DNA of 64,000 nucleotides from Pseudomonas sp. UMAB-08 (GTDB taxonomy: Bacteria; Pseudomonadota; Gammaproteobacteria; Pseudomonadales; Pseudomonadaceae): positions 65,392-129,391 of the forward strand of contig NZ_LT607420.1 of NCBI RefSeq assembly GCF_900095225.1, written 5' to 3'. Shown one piece after another: positions 1 through 9,528 of the stretch (the first letter of the stretch is position 1; each line of letters opens with the position of its first letter). The notes beneath the pieces were generated by a model, which searched no databases, had not been told where the DNA came from, and saw nothing but the letters and a program-made list of their open reading frames with translations. A program made the position numbers and the translations under genes.

Positions 1-164
1 ATGGGGCCAATGATTTGCCGATGTTGGCGATTGCCGGTCTTGGCGTCGCTTTTCGAGCCAAGCCGCTGGTCAAACAGTCGGCCAAACAGGCGATCTCGAC
101 ACTGGGGCTGGACGGGATTCTGTACCTGCTCGGCTTTCGTGATCGGGATGGGCGGGGCTTATAG
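1..164 (+). CDS. serB: Phosphoserine phosphatase SerB, C-terminal end (partial)
   Basis: Only the last 54 codons are in the window (frame beginning at base 3, TAG at 162-164). The fragment begins GANDLPML and ends LLGFRDRDGRGL. GANDLPML is the last HAD-superfamily motif of SerB, with the Mg-binding aspartate (GDGANDxxM in the family). SerB hydrolyses O-phospho-L-serine to serine, the last step of serine biosynthesis. The identity rests on this motif plus the conserved Pseudomonas position facing the PilZ-like gene and psd. The start lies outside the window. Confidence 0.85.
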   Translation, partial: GANDLPMLAIAGLGVAFRAKPLVKQSAKQAISTLGLDGILYLLGFRDRDGRGL

Positions 165-173
165 GGATTTTGC

Positions 174-195
174 TCCCGCAGTTCAGTCTGCGGGA
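174..195. terminator. Hairpin between convergent serB and PilZ-like gene
   Basis: A perfect 8-bp inverted repeat (TCCCGCAG / CTGCGGGA, 6-base loop) lies between the convergent stops at 164 and 235. Read on the minus strand it is followed by GCAAAAT rather than a clean T run, so it is a plausible but not ideal shared terminator. Confidence 0.4.
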
Positions 196-234
196 ACAGG
201 CTTGCCTGCCAAGCGCTACCAGGTGCGACGTCTG

Positions 235-2037
235 CTACAAAGACGTCCACAACGAGTCGAACTCTTCTCCGGACGCTGCGTTGTCGGGGCCGCCGACACT
301 GTCTTTTTTACGCGGTGCTTCAATCGTCTGGTATTCGAACTGATTGAAGCTGCCGGTGCCGGTACGACGCTTGCCCAGGCCTGCACGACGCTCTTCGCCG
401 TTGGTGTTGATTTTCACCTTGTTGCCCTCCTGAAAGGGCAAGCGCGGCGCCAATAACGTCGCTGGCTGGTCGATTGCGCGGACTTCAGGCAGCAGCAGTG
501 CCCGCAGGTATTGGCTGCTTTGCTCGCCGGTGCGTACCAGTTGCAGGCCGCATGGCTGAGCATAGGGCGCAACCAGTTCGATACCCATTTGCGTGCCACC
601 GCCGCGAACCTGACGAATCCAGCGCACGACCGCGATGCTCCAGCCCTGACCGACACCGTCTTGAATGCCGACCATTTCCCCTGCCTGTAACTGGGGGGGG
701 ACGTCTTTGGGCCAAGCCAGGCAGTAGCCGCCCGGACTGTGGTTGATGACGTTCAGGGCATGGGTCGGGAATGTCTGCTGGGCGTTGGACGCCGGGACGC
801 CACCATCCACTTCGGCCTGCTGATACTGGATCTCCTCGTACGGCAGCATGGTGTCCGATGTGCCATCGCGCTCACTGTCGAAGGTCGTGGCCCATGCATC
901 GGTGGAGGCGATTTTGGCGAACTGCGTCGTGAACTGTGCGGCCTGGCTGACGGCGGGCAGTTTGAGCATCTCGCTGAATGACTTTTGTCCGCCCAGGTAA
1001 TAGTGCAGGGCGCTCATCCCGAGGCACAGGGTCAAGGTGCCTTGGCCGGCCGTGCGCTGAAACGTCCGCTCGGAGACGTCGCCCCAGGCTGCCGCCAGAT
1101 GTTGCAACAGATCCAGGGTAAAGCCGTTGGGTACCAGCAGCGGCGATTGCCCGCGCTTCTCCTCGGGCAACTCCAGGTAATCCTTGATGGCTGCCGCCAG
1201 CGGCAGTGGATTGATCCCCAGCAGGCCCGGTAGTTGCTCATCAAGGAACAGTGACTTGTAACGCGGTGGAGCATCGACGTTCTGTGCTACCGCGAACAGG
1301 CTGGATTCTTCCGCTGGCGATTGCAGCTTGACCAGTGCACTCCAGGATTCGAGGACTTCGGCCAGACGGCCGATATTGAGCTGACGCATCTGGTTGCAGC
1401 GCGAACAACCCAAAAGCAAAGCCACCCCGTACGTTTGCTCGATGCTCAACGTCTGGGTGTGGCTCGCCAGGCTGTCGGGCACGGCGATGTTATTCAACTG
1501 GTGCTGACGTGCAATCAGATAAATCTGGTGCATTTCCAGCCACAGGCCCTCCGGTACGGGGCAATACAGTTGGCTGGCGCGAATCAAGGGGCCATTGAGG
1601 CAGTGCAATGCGCGCTGCATGGCGGTGGTCAGGAGCGAAGCTCGATCTTTGGTCAGGTTCGGCGAGACGCGCGCGATGATCTGTTTGTAGCCAATGGCCA
1701 AGTGGTTTTGCAGGGCCTGGCAGAGGTTCGCTACTTTGCGCGGGCGTTCGTCGAGCACAATCGCCTGACTAAGGAAGTGCCGCTCAAGGTTCTTGCAGAC
1801 GTAATAGACCTCAGGGCGTAGCAGTTCGAGCAATTGCAGGCGGTTGTCGCTGGGGGTCAGTAACTGGTTGAGCTCGCCCATGCCTTGGTAGAGCAGGCGG
1901 GCGGTTTCGCCGAGGTTGGCTTTGGGCAGGCTTGAGATCCAGCGTTTCAGGTCGCGCGGAGTGGCCTCGCAGAACGACAGGCTCGACTGCGTTGGCGTGG
2001 GAACACGCTGCAACAGCTCCAGACTTGAATTACTCAT
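235..2037 (-). CDS. PilZ-like C-terminal domain protein of unknown function
   Basis: This 600-residue protein probably starts at the ATG at 2037 (MSNSSLELLQ). An in-frame GTG at 2061 would add eight residues. The first 400 residues are helical and match no enzyme family I recognise. Around residues 432-500 there is a PilZ-like pattern: NHSPGG (compare D/NxSxxG), then a strand reading VVRWIRQVRGGGTQMGIEL, which fits the usual W...GxxxGI/V-E segment of c-di-GMP-binding domains. The typical RxxxR arginines before NxSxxG are not obvious, so ligand binding is uncertain. The C-terminal tail is basic then acidic. It sits between serB and psd as in other pseudomonads. I infer a signalling or adaptor role only from the domain. 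Confidence 0.6.
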   Translation of the reverse strand: MSNSSLELLQRVPTPTQSSLSFCEATPRDLKRWISSLPKANLGETARLLYQGMGELNQLLTPSDNRLQLLELLRPEVYYVCKNLERHFLSQAIVLDERPRKVANLCQALQNHLAIGYKQIIARVSPNLTKDRASLLTTAMQRALHCLNGPLIRASQLYCPVPEGLWLEMHQIYLIARQHQLNNIAVPDSLASHTQTLSIEQTYGVALLLGCSRCNQMRQLNIGRLAEVLESWSALVKLQSPAEESSLFAVAQNVDAPPRYKSLFLDEQLPGLLGINPLPLAAAIKDYLELPEEKRGQSPLLVPNGFTLDLLQHLAAAWGDVSERTFQRTAGQGTLTLCLGMSALHYYLGGQKSFSEMLKLPAVSQAAQFTTQFAKIASTDAWATTFDSERDGTSDTMLPYEEIQYQQAEVDGGVPASNAQQTFPTHALNVINHSPGGYCLAWPKDVPPQLQAGEMVGIQDGVGQGWSIAVVRWIRQVRGGGTQMGIELVAPYAQPCGLQLVRTGEQSSQYLRALLLPEVRAIDQPATLLAPRLPFQEGNKVKINTNGEERRAGLGKRRTGTGSFNQFEYQTIEAPRKKDSVGGPDNAASGEEFDSLWTSL

Positions 2038-2217
2038 TTGCCCGACAAACTCCAACAGCACAACGGCTCGAGCGGCTGCTCATCTGAACATGGCCAGACT
2101 CGACTTTAGCAGCATAGCCGTGCAGTCGCAGCCTTTGATGCTCGAGTACCGCCGACGGGCGGCAGTACTCGCCCGTCAGCCTATCGGATCGAGGGTGTTG
2201 AGCGGTGTGACTTGACG

Positions 2218-3081
2218 TCACACCTCGGCAGCCAGACCTATGGCTTGTCCCATCTGCACCGGAGTGCCTGCGGCAAGTTGTTCGGCCCACTTCACTTGAT
2301 CCGGCCCGAACAGCACGATGGCGGTGGAACCCAGCTTGAAGCGTCCAAGCTCAGCGCCTTTCTCCAGATGAATCGGCGCACGGGCGGCTTCGTCGTAACG
2401 CACGGTTTTCAGCTCGCGTTTGGGCGGTGTAACCAGACCTGCCCACACCGTCTCAATCGAGGCGACGATCATCGCGCCCACTAACACCACGGCCATCGGG
2501 CCGCGCTCGGTATCGAACAGGCAAACCACGCGTTCGTTACGGGCGAACAGTTCAGGAACGTTTTCGGCCGTGGTCTGGTTGACCGAGAAAATGCGTCCCG
2601 GCACGTAGACCATTTCACGCAAAGTACCGGCCAGTGGCATGTGGACCCGGTGATAGTCTTTTGGCGACAAGTAGATCGTCGCGAATTCACCGCCCATGAA
2701 CGGTGCGGACAGGTTCGCATCGCCGCCCAGCAGTTCGAGCACGCTGAAGCTGTGACCCTTGGCCTGGAAAATTCGACCATGATCGATTGGGCCCAATTGG
2801 CTGACAGCGCCGTCGGCAGGGCTGAGAATCGCGCCAGGCGTTTCATCCAGCGGTCGTGCGCCGGGCTTCAGGGCGCGGGTGAAGAAGGCGTTGAAGTGCT
2901 CATAAGCAGTCAGGTCTTCGACCAATGCTTGCGACATGTCCACCTGATAGCGCCGGGCGAACCAGGCGGTGAAGGCGTTTTTGAACCAGCGCACCTTGCA
3001 CTCGGCAACGCAGCCAGCCAGGCGGGACAGCAAATGGTGTGGCAGCAGGTACTGGCTGAGGATAAACAAACGCTGTTTCAT
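2218..3081 (-). CDS. psd: Phosphatidylserine decarboxylase proenzyme
   Basis: Converts phosphatidylserine to phosphatidylethanolamine at the inner membrane, the last step of PE synthesis. The 287-residue proenzyme carries the LGST self-cleavage motif at residues 250-253. Cleavage before Ser252 makes the beta chain and the pyruvoyl cofactor on the short alpha chain (family knowledge). The start [16 protein letters not shown] at 3081 was chosen because it gives the usual family length and N-terminus; the open frame extends 18 codons further upstream without family-like sequence. It is followed by the PilZ-like gene and preceded by the rhodanese gene, all on the minus strand. Confidence 0.95.
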   Translation of the reverse strand: MKQRLFILSQYLLPHHLLSRLAGCVAECKVRWFKNAFTAWFARRYQVDMSQALVEDLTAYEHFNAFFTRALKPGARPLDETPGAILSPADGAVSQLGPIDHGRIFQAKGHSFSVLELLGGDANLSAPFMGGEFATIYLSPKDYHRVHMPLAGTLREMVYVPGRIFSVNQTTAENVPELFARNERVVCLFDTERGPMAVVLVGAMIVASIETVWAGLVTPPKRELKTVRYDEAARAPIHLEKGAELGRFKLGSTAIVLFGPDQVKWAEQLAAGTPVQMGQAIGLAAEV

Positions 3082-3176
3082 CAAAATTCCTAAAGCGAAG
3101 CATCTATAAAAAGTTGCAGTTAAAAGAGGTGGCAATACTGGCCCCGATCAGAGGCGATCCGGGCGAATGGTTCGCC

Positions 3177-3992
3177 TTATTTCTCGACAGGTGTATCGGG
3201 GTGGTTACCCCATTCGCCCCACGAGCCGGCGTAACCTTTGACGCGCGGATAACCCAGCGCCTTGGCCACCAGATAGGTGAAGCCGGAGCGATGGTGGGTC
3301 TGGCAATGGGTGATCACTTCCTTGTCCTTCGTGATGCCCAGGCTTTCAAGAATCTGCGGCATATCCTTGCGGATACGCAAGTCGCGCGCAGGGTCCATGC
3401 CAGCGGTCCATTCGAAATTGACCGCGCCGGGGATATGCCCACCCTTGGCTGCGAGGACTTTTTCGCCTGAGTATTCAGTGGGGCCGCGTGCGTCCCAAAT
3501 TGCCAGGTCAGCGGCGCCCAGGCGACATTGCAGGTATTCGCGGGTCGCGGTCGGTTCGCTGTGCAGGGTCAATGGCACGGGACCTCCGACGTTCGGCGGA
3601 ACCTCGCTCGAGAGTGGCCGCGCTTCGGCTCGCCAGGCATGCAGGCCGCCGTCGAGGTAGTGATAGCGTGAGTGACCAATCACGTCCAGCAACCATATAA
3701 AGCGTCCGGCCCAACCGCCGCCTTCATCGTCATAGACCACGTAAACCGCTTTAGGGTTATGCCCCAGCTCACCGAACAGGACTTCAAGCTGGGCCTGCGA
3801 CGGCAAAAGCCCCGGCGCGGGTGGATGGCCCATTTGCGTGCGTTTCGGATCAACGAAGCGTGCACCGGGAATATGCCCGGCGCTGTAGCTCGCGCTACTG
3901 GTCAGATCGACAAGAATCAGTTCTGGCGCGTCAAGGCGGGCCAGCAGGTCGCTGGGCTCGATGACCAGCGGTAAGCTAGAGAAGTCCGGCAT
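3177..3992 (-). CDS. rhdA: Thiosulfate:cyanide sulfurtransferase (rhodanese) RhdA
   Basis: A tandem-domain rhodanese of 271 residues that transfers sulfane sulfur through a cysteine persulfide. The C-terminal catalytic domain has the active loop CQTHHR starting at Cys230. This is the loop known from Azotobacter vinelandii RhdA and differs from the CRKGV loop of bovine rhodanese. The N-terminal domain (about 1-130) is inactive and lacks the loop cysteine. The start MPDFSSLPLVIEP at 3992 gives the normal length. Neighbours psd and the HDOD gene match the Pseudomonas order. The in vivo acceptor is unknown from sequence. Confidence 0.93.
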   Translation of the reverse strand: MPDFSSLPLVIEPSDLLARLDAPELILVDLTSSASYSAGHIPGARFVDPKRTQMGHPPAPGLLPSQAQLEVLFGELGHNPKAVYVVYDDEGGGWAGRFIWLLDVIGHSRYHYLDGGLHAWRAEARPLSSEVPPNVGGPVPLTLHSEPTATREYLQCRLGAADLAIWDARGPTEYSGEKVLAAKGGHIPGAVNFEWTAGMDPARDLRIRKDMPQILESLGITKDKEVITHCQTHHRSGFTYLVAKALGYPRVKGYAGSWGEWGNHPDTPVEK

Positions 3993-4037
3993 TTAGTTCT
4001 CCAGATCAGAAAAAAGAGGCAAATTGTAGCTTACGCG

Positions 4038-5573
4038 TCAGGCTTTGCGGGCGCTAAAGCTGCTTAAGGCGCGCTCGATGCATTGCGCGGTTTTACCAAA
4101 GGCCTGCACGCTGATTTCCGAGAGTGGTCCACCCCCTTGATCGGCAAACACCAGCATGACCACCTTGCCGTTGCTGCTGAGTGAGCGTAGCAACAGATGC
4201 TCGCCGGTAAACAGACCTTTCAGCTGTCCGGGCAATAGCGCCGAAAACTGCGCGTTGTTGGCGGGGCTCAGGCGCAGTTGGGTCGGTTGCGCGAGCAGGC
4301 GTTGCAAGACGGTGCTTTCACTGATGTGCAGCGTTAGGTTGGCCGCGCTTTTGTCCAGCCCTGCAATTTGATGAACGCGCAGGGTGGTCATGTTGCGGTC
4401 CGTCATCAATAGCATGACGCGCTGCATGCCGCAGGCCACTAGCGCATCACGGGCGGAAGTGGTCAGGTGCATTGCGTTGTTGAAGCAGCTGGGCTCGACC
4501 AAAAGCTCGGTGCAGCATTTGCGCCAGGCCAGCAGTGCATCGGCCGACGGTGGCGGCGCAGGCAGCAGGCCACGGTGCATTCGCCGTGTTTCCCACGGCC
4601 AGATCAACGCTTCTGCAGGGTGCCAAAGCCCGCGCGCCCAATGTTGGCGAGCGCTTTGCACCGCCTGTTGGTGCAGTTGCTGTTGCACTTCACTCAGGGG
4701 TTGTTGCAGGTACAGGCTGGTGAGCAACTGCCAGCGCAGGCTGTGCGGGGTATCCCAGGCCTGTTGCGCCGACAGCGCGATGCCGTTGGCCAGCAGGATG
4801 GTGTTGGCCGGATGGTTGAGCCAGCGTTGCAGGGCCGGGTCCTCGTCCAGCAGTTGCCGCTGGCGTAACGGGTGGAGATGGTCGCGGGAAATACGTATCG
4901 CTTTGACCAGCAATCGACGTTCACTGATCAGCAGCCGATAACCCTGCGTGACCCACATGGGCAGGCGCCAGGCTTCGGCCACTGTCAGGCACAGTTTGAG
5001 CAGGCTGACGCCGAACAATTGGGTTTCAACGATCAGCGCCGACTCGCCCTTGTGAATCACCCTCAGTTCCCATTCCTCAAGCAGTTTGGGATGGGCGACC
5101 GCTATTGGCCACAGCGGCGACAAGAACAGCAAACTGCCCCAGTGAATGTCCTGCCAGAGCCGAGCCATGCGACCGGCGAACAGCCCGTTGGCCTGCTGCG
5201 TCGCGTGCTGGCTGATCAGCTGTAACTGACGCAGGGCTGGCGGCATGTCCTGCGGGGCCCGCGCGGGCAGGCGCTGGAGCAATTCTTCGGTACGTTTCAA
5301 GCCCAGCCGGTTGATGGCAACCTCAAGACTTTCCGCCGGTTCCGACAAACCAGTGCTGTGATGATTAGCTTCGCGCAATACGCTGAGCACCAGCGACGGA
5401 CTTTCCTGCATCAGCTCGGCAATCTCGCGCAACGAGCGGCGGCTATCAGCCAGCGCACCGAGCACGCGTTCGTGGCTGGCGATTGGCACAGGCAAGCGGA
5501 TGCTCTCCAGTTGCTTGAGCCAAGCGTCGAGGCTGCGTGGGACGGGAAGCTGTGCTGAGGTTTCTGGTGGCAT
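4038..5573 (-). CDS. HDOD-domain protein
   Basis: A 511-residue protein. Residues about 20-230 look like an HDOD domain, a degenerate HD-superfamily fold used in bacterial signalling: LPVPIASHERVLGALAD, then SPSLVLSVLREANHHS, then EVAINRLGLKRTEELLQRLP. The C-terminal half (about 330-505) has a sensory-domain appearance but I cannot name it. There is no HD catalytic pair, so phosphodiesterase activity is not expected. It lies between the rhodanese gene and divergent motA. This placement next to the stator genes is conserved in pseudomonads, but a link to motility is only inferred. Confidence 0.75.
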   Translation of the reverse strand: MPPETSAQLPVPRSLDAWLKQLESIRLPVPIASHERVLGALADSRRSLREIAELMQESPSLVLSVLREANHHSTGLSEPAESLEVAINRLGLKRTEELLQRLPARAPQDMPPALRQLQLISQHATQQANGLFAGRMARLWQDIHWGSLLFLSPLWPIAVAHPKLLEEWELRVIHKGESALIVETQLFGVSLLKLCLTVAEAWRLPMWVTQGYRLLISERRLLVKAIRISRDHLHPLRQRQLLDEDPALQRWLNHPANTILLANGIALSAQQAWDTPHSLRWQLLTSLYLQQPLSEVQQQLHQQAVQSARQHWARGLWHPAEALIWPWETRRMHRGLLPAPPPSADALLAWRKCCTELLVEPSCFNNAMHLTTSARDALVACGMQRVMLLMTDRNMTTLRVHQIAGLDKSAANLTLHISESTVLQRLLAQPTQLRLSPANNAQFSALLPGQLKGLFTGEHLLLRSLSSNGKVVMLVFADQGGGPLSEISVQAFGKTAQCIERALSSFSARKA

Positions 5574-5686
5574 GCAGGGGCCTGTACGGCTAAGAGGTCA
5601 GGATAATGTCGTATGCCGGGTTCAAGGACCGATCGACGCCAGACTCCCCGCTGTGCGGGCCGAACTGGCTTTTCGCCTTAACTGAC

Positions 5687-5713
5687 TATAGTCTGGCGCA
5701 CTTATGCCGATAA
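5687..5713 (+). promoter_or_regulatory. FliA (sigma-28) type promoter of motAB
   Basis: TATAGTCT at 5687-5694, an 11-base spacer, then GCCGATAA at 5706-5713. The flagellar sigma-28 consensus is TAAAGTTT-N11-GCCGATAA, so the -10 is perfect, the spacing is exact and the -35 matches at six of eight positions. It ends 67 bases before the motA start, which is where a class IV flagellar promoter would be expected. Confidence 0.8.
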
Positions 5714-5780
5714 GTAGAAGAAGAGTTTCAAGAACTTCCGCTCATGACCTCGAACCCGACTCAGTAAGAACTCTCTATCT

Positions 5781-6632
5781 ATGGCTAAAATTATCGGCAT
5801 CATTGTCGTTTTCGCGAGTGTGCTCGGCGGATACGTCCTTTCTCACGGCAAGATTGCCGCGCTGATCCAGCCTTTCGAGGTCATGATTATCGGTGGCGCG
5901 GCATTGGGTGCGTTTCTCCAGGCCAACCCCGGTTACACGACCCTCCTCGTGATCAAGAAGTCGCTGAAGATGTTCGGCACGCGCTTCAATCACACGTTCT
6001 ATCTTGAAATTCTCAGCCTGGTCTACGAGATTCTCAACAAGAGCCGCCGCGAAGGCATGATGGCGATTGAAGGCGACATCGAAGACGCTGCAGCCAGCCC
6101 GATTTTCGCCAAGTACCCCGGCGTGCTCAAAGACGAGCGCATGATCGCTTACATCTGCGATTACCTGCGCATCATGTCGTCAGGGAACATGGCGCCGCAC
6201 GAGCTTGAAGGCTTGTTCGACATGGAATTACAAAGCATGAAGGAAGAGCTGGACCATCCTTCCCACGCGGTGACCGGGGTTGCCGATGCGATGCCCGGTT
6301 TCGGTATCGTCGCGGCGGTGCTGGGTATCGTGGTGACCATGGCTTCGCTGGGTGAGGGTGACCAGGCTGCGATCGGTATGCACGTGGGTGCGGCATTGGT
6401 GGGTACCTTCTTCGGTATTCTTGCTGCTTACGGTTTCTTCGGCCCGCTGGCCACGTCCCTGGCCCATGACGCCAAGGAAGAGCTGAACGTTTTTGAAGCC
6501 ATCAAGGCGTCGCTGGTTGCCTCGGCCTCGGGCATGCCGCCATCACTGGCTGTGGAGTTCGGTCGCAAGGTTCTGTATCCAGCGCATCGCCCCAGCTTCA
6601 GTGAGCTGGAGCAAGCGGTTCGCGGTCGCTGA
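5781..6632 (+). CDS. motA: Flagellar motor stator protein MotA
   Basis: A 283-residue inner-membrane protein with the four-helix layout of MotA: two N-terminal helices (about 4-20 and 32-50), a cytoplasmic region of about 120 residues with charged residues that contact FliG, and two further helices (about 170-190 and 203-222). PGFGIVAAVLGIVVTM is the conserved third-helix segment with the proton-channel prolines. With MotB it forms the proton-driven stator. MotB follows after a 3-base gap, and a FliA-type promoter lies upstream. Pseudomonads usually have a second stator pair, MotCD, which is not in this window. Confidence 0.95.
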   Translation: MAKIIGIIVVFASVLGGYVLSHGKIAALIQPFEVMIIGGAALGAFLQANPGYTTLLVIKKSLKMFGTRFNHTFYLEILSLVYEILNKSRREGMMAIEGDIEDAAASPIFAKYPGVLKDERMIAYICDYLRIMSSGNMAPHELEGLFDMELQSMKEELDHPSHAVTGVADAMPGFGIVAAVLGIVVTMASLGEGDQAAIGMHVGAALVGTFFGILAAYGFFGPLATSLAHDAKEELNVFEAIKASLVASASGMPPSLAVEFGRKVLYPAHRPSFSELEQAVRGR

Positions 6633-6635
6633 GTC

Positions 6636-7667
6636 ATGGAAAATAATCAGCCGATAATCGTCAAGCGCATCAAGCGCTATGCCGCCGGGCACCACGGCGG
6701 CGCCTGGAAAATCGCCTTTGCCGACTTTGCGACGGCGATGATGGCGTTCTTTCTGGTGTTGTGGCTGATGTCCTCGGCCACTCCAGAGCAGAAACTTGCT
6801 ATTGCCGGGTACTTCAAAGACCCGATCGGGTTCACCGAAAGTGGCACGCCGTTCATCATTGACCTGGGTGGTTCACCAACGCTTGCGCCCGACAAAACCT
6901 TGAACCCTGAGGTCGAGACCGTGCCCCAGCAAGAAAAAATCAAGGTCGAGAGCGAAAAGGTTGACGCCGTTGCAGAGCAAGTCGAGCAGGAGCGTCTGGA
7001 CATGCTGCTGCAAGAGCTGCAGAACAAGGTCGAGGAAAATCCGGAGCTGAAGAAGTTCAAGGACCAGATCCTGTTCGAAATCACCCAGGACGGTTTGCGC
7101 ATACAGATCATGGACGCTGCAAATCGGCCGATGTTCGACATTGGCAGCGCTCGTTTGAAGCCGTATTTCGAAGATATTCTGCTGGCCATGGCGGACACCA
7201 TCCGCACAGTGCCGAACAAGATCAGCATCAGCGGTCATACGGACGCTACGCCTTATGCCGGGACCAAAGAGTTCGGCAACTGGGAGCTGTCGTCGAACCG
7301 AGCCAATGCGGCGCGTCGGGCGTTGGTTGCGGGTGGTTATCCTGAATCGCAAGTGGCGCGCGTCGTCGGATACGCGTCGTCATCCTTGTACGATCACGAA
7401 AATCCGCAGAACCCGGTGAACCGTCGAATCGACATCATTGTGCTGACCAAGAAAGCCCAGCAGCGCATTGAGGGTAATCAGGCTGCACCGCAAACACCTG
7501 AGTCCGGTACGCCAGCCCCCGGTGCCGCAGCTCCGGCGGGCGCCCCAGGCGCTTCAGCTCCTCCGGCTCCGGTTGCCCCGCAAGCCCCCCTGCAGCCCCA
7601 TGAGCTGCGGGACAAGCTCAACATCTTTGAAGATGGCGTGTTGAAGATGGATGAGACCAAGAAGTAG
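6636..7667 (+). CDS. motB: Flagellar motor stator protein MotB
   Basis: A 343-residue partner of MotA. One transmembrane helix lies at about 26-46 and contains the conserved proton-accepting aspartate (KIAFADFATAMMAFF, Asp30). It is followed by a plug and linker region and an OmpA-like peptidoglycan-binding domain at about 150-270, with the typical ISGHTDATPY and ELSSNRANAARRALV motifs. The C-terminal 60 residues are Ala/Pro-rich (APGAAAPAGAPGAS) and probably disordered. It is the second gene of the motAB operon and is followed at once by a strong bidirectional terminator. Confidence 0.95.
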   Translation: MENNQPIIVKRIKRYAAGHHGGAWKIAFADFATAMMAFFLVLWLMSSATPEQKLAIAGYFKDPIGFTESGTPFIIDLGGSPTLAPDKTLNPEVETVPQQEKIKVESEKVDAVAEQVEQERLDMLLQELQNKVEENPELKKFKDQILFEITQDGLRIQIMDAANRPMFDIGSARLKPYFEDILLAMADTIRTVPNKISISGHTDATPYAGTKEFGNWELSSNRANAARRALVAGGYPESQVARVVGYASSSLYDHENPQNPVNRRIDIIVLTKKAQQRIEGNQAAPQTPESGTPAPGAAAPAGAPGASAPPAPVAPQAPLQPHELRDKLNIFEDGVLKMDETKK

Positions 7668-7684
7668 GACGAGTCAGCAGGTGC

Positions 7685-7712
7685 AAAAAAGCCGCGATGA
7701 TCGCGGCTTTTT
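7685..7712. terminator. Bidirectional intrinsic terminator between motB and rsgA
   Basis: AAAAAA, then GCCGCGA-TGA-TCGCGGC at 7691-7707, then TTTTTA. A 7-bp GC-rich stem with A and T tracts on either side can end both the motAB transcript and the convergent rsgA transcript. Confidence 0.85.
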
Positions 7713-7729
7713 ACTGCGTGCAGGAAAGC

Positions 7730-8761
7730 TTAGTAACTGTTTTCAGGCAGGCTGGCGATGATCGAGCGGTAGCTGTTCATCCGTTGTTGCTGAACGCGCC
7801 CTTCTTCAAGGGCCTTGAGCAGGGCGCAGCCCGGTTCGCGATCATGTTTGCAGTCGCGGAAACGGCAGGTTCCGATCAAATCATTGAACTCGATGAAGCC
7901 AGCTTCAACGTCGGCGCGGCTGACATGTCCCAGGCCGAACTCGCGAATCCCCGGGGAGTCGATCAAGTCGCCGCCACGTGGGAAGTGGAACAGGCGCGCA
8001 GTGGTCGTGGTGTGAGTGCCCTGACCCGAAAGCTCGGAAAGCGGGCCGACACGGGCTTCGACTTCCGGGAGCAAGCTGTTGACCAGCGACGATTTACCGA
8101 CACCGGACTGACCGACAAACACGCTGATATGCCCGTCCAGCTGGGTTTGCAGCTGCTGCATGCCGTCGCCTTGATGGGCGGACACTTCCAGTAATGGATA
8201 GCCCAACTGCCGATAAACGGCCAGCAGCGCATTGAGCGCCGGAGCGTTTTGATCGTCGATCAGGTCAGCCTTGTTCAACAGCAGCAGAGGACGAATCCCC
8301 GCGTGTTCGGCGGCGACCAGATAACGGTCGATCAGGTTGGCGTGCGGCTCCGGCATTGGCGCGAAGACGATCACGATCAGGTCGACGTTGGCGGCAACCG
8401 GCTTGAGCTGACCACGGCTGTCCGGGCGGCAAAGCTCGGTTGTGCGGGGCAGTTGCGCGACGATGACGCCGATACCCTGATTACCGGCACGCCAGACAAC
8501 CCGGTCGCCGGTGACCAGCGCTGGCAAGTTGGCGCGCAAGTGACAACGGAACACTTGGCCGGTTTGTTCGCCTTCCTGTGCCTCGACTTCGACCTGCACA
8601 CCAAAGTGAGCGATCACAAGCCCTATTTGCTCAGGGCCGAGATCACCGCCCTCAAGTGTTTCAAGGGTCTGCGATTCACGTTTGGCGGCGCGGGAAGCGC
8701 GCTCGCCTTGAATCTTTTCGATGCGCCAGTTTTGGCGACGATTGAGTTGGCGTTTGGCCAT
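7730..8761 (-). CDS. rsgA: Ribosome small-subunit assembly GTPase RsgA (YjeQ)
   Basis: A circularly permuted GTPase that checks late 30S assembly around the decoding centre. The 343-residue protein has an N-terminal OB-fold (about 60-130), then G motifs in permuted order: G4 (LLNKADLID), G1 ([12 protein letters not shown]) and G3-like [12 protein letters not shown]-terminal zinc knuckle with Cys-x4-Cys-x-His spacing follows ([10 protein letters not shown]). The start [13 protein letters not shown] at 8761 is typical. It is convergent with motB and divergent from orn, as in other Pseudomonas. Confidence 0.95.
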   Translation of the reverse strand: MAKRQLNRRQNWRIEKIQGERASRAAKRESQTLETLEGGDLGPEQIGLVIAHFGVQVEVEAQEGEQTGQVFRCHLRANLPALVTGDRVVWRAGNQGIGVIVAQLPRTTELCRPDSRGQLKPVAANVDLIVIVFAPMPEPHANLIDRYLVAAEHAGIRPLLLLNKADLIDDQNAPALNALLAVYRQLGYPLLEVSAHQGDGMQQLQTQLDGHISVFVGQSGVGKSSLVNSLLPEVEARVGPLSELSGQGTHTTTTARLFHFPRGGDLIDSPGIREFGLGHVSRADVEAGFIEFNDLIGTCRFRDCKHDREPGCALLKALEEGRVQQQRMNSYRSIIASLPENSY

Positions 8762-8860
8762 GGGTGTTCCGAGTCGATAAAGCAGCTGATTAGGTAAAAC
8801 GCCGCAAGTCTAGCATGTCCCGCTAGGCTAAACTGCGCACCTAAGTTGAGGAGTCGCGAC

Positions 8861-9415
8861 ATGCCCACGCAAGAAAAATTTAGTAAGCAGAACCTGATTT
8901 GGATCGACCTGGAAATGACCGGTCTGGACCCGGATACCGACGTTATTATCGAGATGGCGACCATTATCACTGACAGCGAACTGAACACGCTGGCTGAAGG
9001 CCCGGTGATTGCCGTGCATCAAAGTGACGAGACGCTGGCCCGCATGGACGAGTGGAACACCCGTCAACACGGCGGCTCTGGCTTGACGCAACGGGTTCGC
9101 GACAGCCGCATCAGTGCCGCTGAGGCCGAAGCGCAGACCCTGGCGTTTATCCAGCAATGGGTGCCGGAACGCAGCTCGCCGATCTGCGGTAACAGCATTT
9201 GTCAGGATCGTCGCTTCCTGTACCGGCATATGCCGACGCTGGAACACTATTTTCATTACCGCAACCTCGATGTTTCCACGCTTAAAGAGCTGGCAGCCCG
9301 TTGGGCGCCAAACTTGAAGAAGTTCGAGAAGGGCGGCTCCCATCTGGCGATGGACGATATTCGCGAATCGATCGGCGAATTGCGTCACTACCGTGAGCAC
9401 TTCATCAAGGTGTGA
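8861..9415 (+). CDS. orn: Oligoribonuclease Orn
   Basis: A DEDDh 3'-5' exonuclease that degrades short RNAs, including pGpG from c-di-GMP turnover in Pseudomonas (family knowledge). The catalytic IDLEMTGLD motif supplies Asp16 and Glu18; AMDDIRES near the C-terminus carries the last aspartate, preceded by the DEDDh histidine (SHLAMDD). The start at 8861 is favoured by a GAGGAG ribosome-binding site seven bases upstream and gives 184 residues. It is a single-gene unit divergent from rsgA. Confidence 0.96.
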   Translation: MPTQEKFSKQNLIWIDLEMTGLDPDTDVIIEMATIITDSELNTLAEGPVIAVHQSDETLARMDEWNTRQHGGSGLTQRVRDSRISAAEAEAQTLAFIQQWVPERSSPICGNSICQDRRFLYRHMPTLEHYFHYRNLDVSTLKELAARWAPNLKKFEKGGSHLAMDDIRESIGELRHYREHFIKV

Positions 9416-9528
9416 CAGGTAGATCGCGTCATGTGAGCACGGAGGTGTGGCGATAAATTTCGTCGCGCCCTCTTTTGGTGCTTCGTCTGACTGGTTAGAC
9501 TGCGCGGCTTTATCGCGGGGACTCCGCC

